Source: Gibbula magus (Eukaryota; Mollusca; Gastropoda; Trochida; Trochidae). Taken from it: a stretch of 64,000 nucleotides of DNA. Shown here in pieces: positions 56,101 to 64,000 of the stretch. The notes beneath the pieces are model-generated. The model did not search any database, had not been told where the DNA came from, and saw only the letters and a list, made by a program, of their open reading frames with translations. The first letter of the stretch is position 1. Every line of letters starts with the position of its first letter. The stretch lies in assembly GCA_936450465.1 (NCBI GenBank), contig OW388304.1:36919593-36983592 (forward strand), in the 5' to 3' direction. The translations under genes and the position numbers were made by a program.

Positions 56101-58236
56101 CTTAGTTCAAAGTGTATCCCTTTTCTGGCCTCTTTGTTAAGATTGTTTTCATGGAAACCAGAACAAATTCTGAATAAAATAATGTAAATGATAAAAGGCT
56201 GGCATGATTCCATCTTTGAGTCTAAGAAACAAATCAAGTCTTAATTTTATATTACTGAATAGATCTTGAGATAGAGGACGGGAGAGGTTCCTTCCTCCAT
56301 ATGCACTTAATTCAGGCTGTTTTCGTGGAAACCAGAGAAACTACTAAAATCAAAATAGCCTTACTAGAAAAAGGCTGGCACCTGTCCAACACTGGGTCTT
56401 ACCACACACCAACTTTTGTAAAACAAAAACTAATTCATAGATTTTGAGATTTTGAAATATAAAACTCAGAATATCCCAAGTAGCAAAAGGCACCACTCTA
56501 CCACAAGGTATAACCACATTCCAAGTTTTGTAAAAAAAAAAAATATTGAACGGTTATTTTTAGATATAGCCCGGAAACGAAAGCATTTTAGAATCACGGA
56601 ATCATGGAATTAAGGAATTATGGACGGAGGTGAAAACATTATATGTCCCGCAAATCTTTGCAGGGCACATTATTGGTGCTAAAACAGTGTCTATACCGAG
56701 CCCAAAAGTATTAAAACATTAATGAAAATGTTATTAACATCTTAGAATGGGAGTGAAGAACCCGATGAGGCCATTGACTGGACCTTGACACTGTCACTTA
56801 TAATTTGCCTACCCCCTGCCTCGCTAGCTACGCTCTAACTTCAGCTATCCAGATGTGCAATCAGTGTTACAGAACAAAATGTGAATTGCAGTTTTACATA
56901 CAGGTCTTCATCCAGTTGTATTCGAAGTCAGAACATCTCATGACCTGACTGCTGGCGCAAGGATACGCTTTAACAAGATCGGCATCAACGTCGGCAGTGC
57001 ATACTCTGCTAACACCGGTGTCTTCAAAGCACCCCAAAACGGCACCTTCCTGATCTGGTTCAGTGTCAGTCTTTACCTATCTAACTTTCAAAGGGCCGCT
57101 GTACTGAAGGTACGTTGTCTTATAGCTCTAAAGAGGTTTGTAAGCTGAAGACATAAACATTTCGATCCTTTTTATGCTTAGGATTGTTTAATTTGGATTC
57201 CAACTATCTACACTAGTAGGCATTTTTTTTTATACTGGTCGAGTTCCTTTACGATTTTTCTACTTTTCTACCTCACTAGATTCGATTAACATGGTATTTG
57301 TCAATACCTGCAAAATATTCTTTTTATTGAATGATATAATTATTGTGATTTCGCCAGACTATGGTAATATTCATATCATGCGGCCTGCTCTGACGTCTTA
57401 AATATATATACATTATTTTCTCAATCGATAGGAGAAATATGTTGTGACATAGTTTGCGGCGACAAACATTGTTTTTTCATTCCCAATGCATTCTTTATTT
57501 CCAATGGAATTTAGTAAAACGAGTTTTCTTTTCCAAGGAATTGTACATTAAGTAAACCTTTCCAATGGAATTTTACCATATGAATATTTCAATTGGAATT
57601 TTGGAAAACTCATATGGTAAAGAAACAACACACACACACACACCGAACCAAATATATATATCTTCAAGTGAACATTTAATTTAAGTTGAATACCTCAACA
57701 AAGTATATAAGAAACAGAATTATTAGTATTATAAGTATTAATTTCAAAATTTCCAAAAGAAAGAAGTTTAAAAATGAATTTTGTCTGTAAAAAAGGCTGT
57801 CGCAAGTTTTTTTGGTGGCATCAAAATGAGGACTTGACAATATTTCCAAAAATAACAGAGGCTTTTACACACACACATCTGAATAAATAAAATAAACAGA
57901 ACTCAATCTAATTGTATTTCGAGTTCATGCTCATACACTGAATATGCTAACAATACATACATTACCAGATATATCAAATCAGTGTTTGTTTTATATTTTT
58001 CTTTCAATTATCAGGTTACAGGGAGTTCTAGCGCAACTGAATATGGCTCATACACGGCTGCGGCCCAAATAACGACCAACCAACAAATCCAGGAGAGCAA
58101 GGTCTTACAGGGGGTTCTGGCCGTATCTCTCGTAAAAGGGAACCAAGTTTATCTGACCCTAAGTCCACCAACCAAGGTTGGCTCTGCATCTAACTTTGGT
58201 GGAGTCTTCCTGGGTGATTTTGATCCAGTTGAATAA
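52909..58236 (+). CDS. Secreted coiled-coil C1q-domain protein, gene 4 (4 exons, 253 aa)
   Basis: Exons are 52909-53190, 53419-53470, 56904-57109 and 58015-58236; introns are GT..AG in phases 0, 1, 0; the joined length is 762 nt. Start ATG 52909. Residues 1-20 are a signal peptide (MYFAISCIVSILFLYGA), followed by the sequon NST. Residues 25-94 are a coiled coil with a duplicated EQKQAA(D/V)L block and about two QSQ heptads. The linker has NATKTD. The C1q domain contains VVFEVRT, INVGSAYSANTGVFKAPQNG (a Ser where paralogues have Gly), FLIWFSV, VYLTLSPPTKV and FGGVFLGD. The C-terminus is extended to FDPVE: the tatatag stop region of the paralogues is changed and the stop falls at 58234-58236. 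AATAAA overlaps the stop (58232). It is the best-preserved copy with gene 1. Confidence 0.87.
53419..53470 (+). CDS. Gene 4 exon 2: 52-nt linker
   Basis: Follows ttttttacag and ends tcatcag|gtttgt; it encodes TELENATKTDSNSVSSS plus one base. Confidence 0.82.
54854..55168 (+). mobile_element. tRNA-derived SINE, copy 1
   Basis: A 315-bp element flanked by a 14-bp target duplication, cctccaaacaaggc (54840-54853 and 55169-55182). The tRNA-like head has an A box (tagcgcagtggttagcgcg) and a B box (ggttcgaatcc, 54908-54918). A ~220-bp body follows, ending gcggcgttaaaccccaaat and a tail of (cctca) units. It is mobilised by a LINE partner; the 3' tail does not match the LINE at 34966, so that partner is not evident here. 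Confidence 0.9.
56080..56620. repeat. ~180-bp core repeats in gene 4 intron 2
   Basis: Three diverged monomers with catggaaaccag, aaaaggctgg and gagatag words, homologous to 29160-29640. Confidence 0.6.
56904..57109 (+). CDS. Gene 4 exon 3: N-terminal half of C1q domain
   Basis: 206 nt between catacag and ctgaag|gtacgt; no stop, in contrast to the gene 2 copy. Confidence 0.88.
57110..58014 (+). other. Gene 4 intron 3
   Basis: 0.9 kb, AT-rich, with a (CA)n run at 57627-57643. aaattcc/ggaatt-type short inverted words (ccaatggaat, caattggaat) cluster at 57480-57600, and also at 30290-30360 in gene 2. Confidence 0.6.
58015..58236 (+). CDS. Gene 4 exon 4: C-terminal half of C1q domain with extended tail
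   Basis: Follows caattatcag; 74 codons including the stop. The final residues FDPVE replace the usual I-stop of genes 0 and 2. Confidence 0.87.
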   Translation, partial: VTGSSSATEYGSYTAAAQITTNQQIQESKVLQGVLAVSLVKGNQVYLTLSPPTKVGSASNFGGVFLGDFDPVE

Positions 58237-58249
58237 AGCCCTTAGATGA

Positions 58250-58931
58250 CGTTAAAGGGACAGGATGGCATGATACCTTTTGTAGAATTTAACGGAAATA
58301 TTCCATTTCGTGTTTATCCTATAGCTGCAAGATAAAACAATCTTAAGTGATTAACGTACCTACATACCTACATACATACATACCTACATACAAACTTATA
58401 AACATTCGTCAGGCACCAATATTCAGCTCCACTGCTTAACGGCGATTTGATTTCTCGCCATCAATAGATATCAATTTTATTGTAAGTCTTTATCGATGTC
58501 ATTTCCCTATTGAGTATGCACTTGTGCCACTTTTAGTAGAATCGGATTAAGGACCTAAAGGGAATACATTGTTTCATGTTTAATGCTATTGATGCATTTT
58601 ACACTTAGTAATTGACATAGATGCAAACATATGCATACACAGAAATAGTTTTAAGAAGCATATATGCAGATCTGCTGCTCAAAGGTGTCTCGCTTATAGG
58701 ATGTCACTTTTACGTCAGTCTCTTTTCCATCTTAGCTTCCTTTGAGCATGCCTTTTGCAAGCCATTAGGCTCACGAGGTCACAGCAGCATGCTCCTTTAT
58801 TACGAGGTACCCATTGACAGCTGGGTGGACTTAGACACACAGACAAAATATACGCTGCACGTTGCTGCGCCCAACTTAATTCTCAACTCTCCTTTCCGAA
58901 AAAGGTCACTGTCTCACTGTCCCTTTAACTG
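58250..58931. repeat. Shared 3'-flank element of C1q units, best copy
   Basis: gttaaagggacag (58251-58263) and ctgtccctttaac (58917-58929) form 13-bp inverted ends. Inside lie tacata/tacc simple repeats (58358-58390) and a segment ending gctgcacgttgctgcgccca that is shared with 33190. The whole segment follows every gene copy, so if it is a MITE it inserted before the array expanded. Confidence 0.6.
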
Positions 58932-59822
58932 ATCTGATAACCTAACTGTAATATGAAATGGTTATACGAAGGTTACATCAACGTTAAGGATGTTTTGTTA
59001 AATTATCCCATTAATTCATCACTGTAAGTCGGTGATCAATAACGATAAATTTGTATAAAATTGGGCATCACTTTATTTCTTTTAATATAAATGTTTATAA
59101 TGTCATCCGCAATAGTGACGTCAAGTTATAATACGTGTAGATCCGAAGACATTCTGATTAATAAATTATGTTGGGCTGTTAAGTTAAATTATATTTATTA
59201 TAACATGTCATTTTTCATACCAAACTCCATATCAGCCTGACACTATTTAAGCCCAAGAGCTGCAGAACAGAGGGCTGATATTGGTCGAGGGCAGACATGA
59301 AGTATGGTTTGAATAAATGAAATGTTATGAGCTTTTATCATAAAGGAAAAAGGTTTAAAGAAATATAACGATTATGATATTACCATACGAAAATATACTC
59401 TTATAGACCTACAAGATGAATAAACCCTCCATTATAATTTGTTAAAAATCATTTGAGGGGTGCGTCATATTCAGACTACTTTGAAATCAACTACTCTGAC
59501 AATGCTATGCTTTTGAAATTACCCTGTGTTAATGCGCCGGTAAACAAAGGTAGATCCTCAGTCAACCTAACGTCACCCGGACTGATCTGTATGATATGGG
59601 TTTTCGGGCCAGTCAGCAGTATTGGTGCGGTTTCCTATCCTCTATCACATATACACATATATGGTTTGACCTTATCTTAGTGTATGTTTGTGTACATTGC
59701 ATAAAACGAGGGGTGGCGTAGAATGCAAAATATCAAGTTCATTAATGACATTCTTGAAATTATCATATCTACAGAGATATACACACATTTTGCAGTAGAT
59801 GACATATTTAAACTCGTTGTTT
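58932..59822. other. Unit 4 downstream flank
   Basis: Shares the foldback at 59220-59310 and following sequence with unit 2 (33585-34060). It lacks the LINE insertion found there. No gene is seen. Confidence 0.55.
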
Positions 59823-59833
59823 CTTTAGAAAAC

Positions 59834-60147
59834 GGGGGCGGGATAGCGCAGTGGTTAGCGCGTTTGGCTCCGAATCAAGAGGTCCTGGGTTCGAATCCCG
59901 CCAGGGGCACGGCAACTTTGTCTGCAGTACAGAACTGTTCTACACGCAGAAAGGTTCGGGTGCAATGCTACACTGAACTTACGCGTAGTACCACCCATGA
60001 TTCACTAGTTTCAGCCGACCGCTCGCATGTTTCACCGCAATGCATAGCCACATGGCGTTGCAGGCTTTCTTCCTGCCAGAATACTAGTAGCCGCGATATA
60101 GGAGAAGTACTCTTGAAAGCGGCGTTAAACCACAACTCACCTCAACT
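59834..60147 (+). mobile_element. tRNA-derived SINE, copy 2
   Basis: 314 bp, same family and orientation as the copy at 54854, with A box and B box (59888-59898). It is flanked by an 11-bp target duplication, ctttagaaaac (59823-59833 and 60148-60158). The equivalent site in unit 2 (about 41840) is empty. The 158-aa ORF across it is the SINE translated. Confidence 0.9.
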
Positions 60148-60159
60148 CTTTAGAAAACC

Positions 60160-62230
60160 TTTTTTAGCAAAGTCTTTTGGAAGCCCGGAACGCCTATAAA
60201 AGGCTCTAAAATGTGATAAAAACAGCATTGGATATTATAGAAAAATCTCTATTGCTTAGCCATCAATATATTCATCGAACCTTTATTAAGTCACGTCTTA
60301 GAAACAATTCCGTACGATTTGAGATATGCGGTTCTTACGGCACACTGTCTCATAATTAAAACAAATATTAATCAATTCTCTCAGAATGTGAATTTGATAA
60401 TTTTACAATGCAATCACCCTCTTTTAGATCAATATCAATAAATGACATTTTCTTTGACAAAATAGTATTTGTGTTTATAATATAATGGAGGGTGTTTTCG
60501 ATGCAATAAAGCAATCTGATAAACTTGGTATCCGAATCTGATAAATATGCAAAACAGGTCAAAGGTCAATTACACGAACTACTTTAGCATAATTCCACTC
60601 TGTTCATGCGAATCCTAAAACTGTTTACGAATCATTGAAAAGCGTAACCGAGAGTTTACCCGCGTATTTCCGCTTGAATGAATGGATATTCGAACAGACG
60701 AAATCATCTGATATGGTACAGAGCATTTATAGTTTTATCAAAGTCAAGATAAGTGTAGATTTGTTTTTAAAATCATCAAAAACGTCAGCGCGCTATTGAC
60801 CAACATCATCAACAAGAAGCTGCAGTGTCCTGCGTACAAAATGAATCTTGATGTGTCAAGGTGTCAGACCAACTGACTCGCCTCGTCGATCACACTAGCG
60901 TTTTGGCAGTTCTCGAGGGCTGAGCATATGATATTTATACAGTTATAGGTACTTATTGTCATAAACGAAAGAAACAACCCCACCTCACAAATAACTACCG
61001 TTTAAGAGTGAAAGATACTGGTATGTAGCAATCCGAATACACCCTGCAACGCACCTTCCAAAACGTTAAAAATAGAGTTACTTCCATTGTTCTAGCAACG
61101 TGATTTATGAGTGCTTTTTAATCATTAAATAGATGCTCATGAACTCATTGAAACTATCTCCATGAACAAGAAACTAGCGACCAATTGTTGATTTTTGAAA
61201 GAATCGCGCACATCATGTTTTTAAATTATTCTAATTAAGAACTATTTCTAGGCACTTGACAGCTGATGTCGTAACCATCACTTTGATGTTACGTTTATGA
61301 TATTATTTCGCAAAAATTTGGTCAATTCTCTTACTTTTAAATTCGGTCAATTCTGTATATTTGAAATAAAAAAATATAGTCGCAAGCGACGAAAAGGCTG
61401 ATTCAGCGTTTCAATTGTATTAATAAAGACATCTGTCCTATGTTGCTGCGTAATTTTTAAATCAAGTTTCAAGTCTCTATCATATCTCTAGGAGTATTCA
61501 GACCCAAAGTTTACATGTTAAATTCGAACAATTGTGTGACTATATACAACGGTGTGAGCGTGTACTTACGTAAATGAATAGACCGGAAGTGATTGTTTCA
61601 GACCTATTTTCAAAAGGGAGCAATTGACGTACTGGTTAGGTAGAATATGATTTCATAGCAATGTTTGAATAAAAGGAATAGAGAACGAATAGAATTGAAA
61701 TAGTTTAGAAATGCAAGGACAATGAAGATGTAAAGCACGGCATTAAAGTGTTAGAAACGGTAGAATAAATGTTTCTGGATATGAGACAATGATGGCTCAA
61801 ATCCGTTACCCTTGGCTGGTTTTAAAATACGCATTCAATGGTTACAGTAAGTATGCTGTGTGAAAGACTTGCTTAAAAAGAGCGTAGTTTCATTGATGAG
61901 TTTGTTAATCAATTGCCACATGCGTATTGTATGAATGATGGACACGGAACTCTTTTGGCGGATGAAAAAACCACCTTGGCTTATAAGGAATTAGCGTACT
62001 GTGACAATAGTAAAATCTTGTTTATGAATGAATGAAGTGTTAATTCGTTGACTCGTGCTACGTTCCTTAATACTTCTCTATTATGTAAAGATAACAAATT
62101 GCATACCAATGTCTGTGTGCATTACACTCAATGTGAATCATAAAAAAATATTTGAAAACCCGAAACTACAGTCCGATTTACTTGCACAGATCTTTCAAGC
62201 ATAATCAACCTAGATTTGTCAGTTTCTTTG
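60160..62230. other. Unit end and spacer, no gene seen
   Basis: Homology to other units continues to about 60360. From 60400 to 62230 the sequence is AT-rich with no convincing exon, RNA or repeat. Confidence 0.5.
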
Positions 62231-62244
62231 GCTGATACATGTGC

Positions 62245-62410
62245 GTTAATTGTGATGCAGTGTCCGGTTTTCGACCAGAACTACTTTTACATATATATCG
62301 TCACTATACTGAGTCGACTGTCTTCAAATTGGTCATTTTCGGCAACATTCAGTACTTCTCGATACAATAGCACCATATATAACAGGCCTGACCCCCAACA
62401 ACACAATGTA
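62245..62410 (-). repeat. Dispersed repeat, copy 2 (inverted to 47524)
   Basis: gtgtccggttttcgaccag to gacccccaacaacacaatg is the reverse complement, with changes, of 47540-47710. Confidence 0.55.
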
Positions 62411-63080
62411 AGCCAAAACGAAAGTGTGAATATCCTCTTCACACATCAAAATGAAAGTCAAATTTGATGAACTTATATTTAAAACTGATTAGTCATATAA
62501 ATTATCGTGCTAATGGCCCTTTTTCCTGTTGATATTGCGTCTCTCTGATGAGATAGTGTTGTCACAGCATCGTAGGATGGTCAAGGGGAAGCAACTCATC
62601 CACATGACGCTTCAATAAAATCGTTATCATATCCAACTTGTTCAAATGTTCATTGTCAACATTAGGAGTTATTTAATGTTACTTGTTATTCCCCAATGCT
62701 TCAGCTGCAGATAAATCTAAGTTGTAGCGCTTAGATAAAAATATCTGCAAAGTGGTGTTACGATTTGTTTAAGTATAGGCCTTTTAGCGTAATAATTATG
62801 ATTCTCCCATTTAGAGTGATCAACAACTACCCGTATGGAATGTACCATTCACTCAACCAGTACAGACAAATCCATTTGGCTTACGAAGTCTGACTTGGAA
62901 GACATAGACCAACGTGTACATGAAGACACTACATCCTCATCTCGACTGCCATCGGGAACCACCCCCATTGACAATGTGTAGGGTACAACGCAAAAAAAGC
63001 TGTTGGATAGGAGTTTAACGTCTGCTTCGACCATTGGTGATTTCGCCGACGGGAAGTCATACTTACTTCAACTTACAAAC
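62411..63080. other. Spacer, no gene seen
   Basis: Mixed AT-rich sequence. An ORF at 63003-63188 partly overlaps the foldback arm that follows and was not called. Confidence 0.4.
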
Positions 63081-63256
63081 GCAAGGCATAACTCTTGCCA
63101 GTCTGCATTACTGGCTGATTTAACCCTTGCATTATTTCCCTCGCTTTGTTGTGTCAAGACAGTGAATAGGTTCACCAGAAATGCATAGCGGGCCTGAATT
63201 TCTAAACACAGACCTAAATCAGCCAGTAATGGAGACTGGCAAGAGTTATGACTTGC
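63081..63256. mobile_element. Foldback element with 41-bp arms
   Basis: The arms 63081-63121 and 63216-63256 are reverse complements with about two mismatches (core cataactcttgccagtct), around a ~94-bp loop. Confidence 0.7.
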
Positions 63257-63699
63257 ATTGGGAAGTTGTACTTACTTAAGCTGAAAGCTATAAAACATAA
63301 AAACAGATAATTTCAAAGTGTAAGTAAACCTCCATAATAAAATATAAAAAAGGTGGTGAGTAAATTAAATGTTTAAGTCATAAAGACAGCAAGAATCTTT
63401 TAATATTAAATGATAGTAAAGATAAGAAGTGAAGCGACATGGCTTGGGGGGTCGGGGTGGGGACTGGGGGGTGGGGGTATACCCCAAACAGAAGGCCCCA
63501 CGGCTTCAACTGAAACATGGAAAAAAACCTCAAAAAGCGGATCCAAAACCACCAATTTCACTTAAGGAAAACTTCGAAGTTTCGAGCCATATAACTGACG
63601 TCACAGTTTAGCTTAACTGAAAAGGTCGGATCTGGAGCCGGTTTTTGAGCTTGACTTGTGACTTGGTGCATCTAAATCGACTACAGTGTAAATATTGTT

Positions 63700-64000
63700 T
63701 GAGTTTTTTTCCAAGATGTATCTCTCAGTTCGCGCGGAATAGCTTTTCACTCGAACTGGTATGAGTTAGTACATAGTAGCATGTATATCTCTGGAGAAAT
63801 TAGAATTTTAAAGGTTTCCGGGAGGCCACGTTGAACCGGACATTGTCGATACTGTTGTCCGGTTATTCGAGTTTAAGTATGAGTCTTTTCACTTGAAAAT
63901 CATCTAATTCAACTAGTGTGTAAATATCATATGAATTCCTTCCAGTATGTATATCTCAGTTCGCGTAGAATGCATTTCCACTCGAACTGGCATGACTTAA
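63700..64000. repeat. ~230-bp tandem repeat, running off the right edge
   Basis: The word tctcagttcgcg followed by cactcgaactgg occurs at about 63723-63760 and again at about 63954-63990, with matching sequence before each. About 1.3 units are visible. A G-rich stretch (63445-63480) precedes it. Confidence 0.65.

Larger units (their letters stand above)
53471..56903 (+). other. Gene 4 intron 2 (3.4 kb)
   Basis: Contains a SINE (54854-55168) and ~180-bp core repeats (56080-56620). 53690-54060 is a GC-richer stretch with several tgacgtc words (53880-53910). No internal exon is recognised. Confidence 0.6.

Noticed and set aside
59723..60199. 158-residue plus-strand ORF
   Set aside because: It runs through the SINE, including its tRNA-like promoter; the reading frame is accidental.
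63003..63188. 61-residue ORF near the right edge
   Set aside because: It overlaps one arm of the foldback element and shows no motif.

Overview
This window is animal nuclear DNA, most likely from a bivalve mollusc. It is AT-rich, has split genes with GT..AG introns, no dense ORFs, and more than half of it is repeats. Three signs point to a bivalve: a tandem cluster of C1q-domain genes with coiled-coil stalks (this family is greatly expanded in bivalves), hairpin-capped tandem-core elements of the pearl/Helentron-associated kind, and a tRNA-derived SINE. The species cannot be named from the sequence.

Layout. 1-14 kb is a repeat accumulation. It holds a 195-bp AT-rich satellite split by at least four later insertions, several palindrome-capped elements with tandem cores (about 145, 165, 140 and 440 bp), foldback elements and tRNA-like remnants. 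Two short exon-like segments (3171-3283, 10636-10692) may belong to another gene. 14-60 kb is a tandem array of C1q-domain genes, all on the + strand. The array reads as: an orphan last exon (14098-14319); gene 1, intact, 4 exons, 16237-21020, 268 aa; a 3'-flank-only relic at 26.5-27.2 kb; gene 2, 28461-32536, with an in-frame stop in exon 3; gene 3, 44369-45168, only exons 1-2; gene 4, intact, 52909-58236, 253 aa. All genes share intron phases 0, 1, 0: exon 1 encodes signal peptide plus coiled coil, exon 2 is a 52-nt linker, and exons 3 and 4 are the two halves of the C1q domain. Introns and flanks are homologous between units, so the whole unit duplicated.

Between genes 2 and 3 lies a nested retrotransposon insertion. 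A 5'-truncated minus-strand LINE (34151-34936) is bounded by an 83-bp direct repeat, and the right copy of that repeat was later split by a 6.7-kb plus-strand LINE (34966-41642). The larger LINE has ORF1, endonuclease and reverse transcriptase, but ORF2 is broken by several frameshifts. A second, decayed LINE lies at 22.4-24.2 kb. Two SINE copies with clean target-site duplications are at 54854-55168 and 59834-60147. 60-64 kb has no recognisable gene.

Functionally, the intact genes would encode secreted, coiled-coil-multimerised C1q lectin-like proteins, in bivalves usually linked to humoral pattern recognition. The rest of the cluster shows birth and death: a nonsense copy, a truncated copy, an orphan exon, and stalks that vary through an in-frame 21-bp repeat. 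All family calls come from reading translated motifs; no database search was run.
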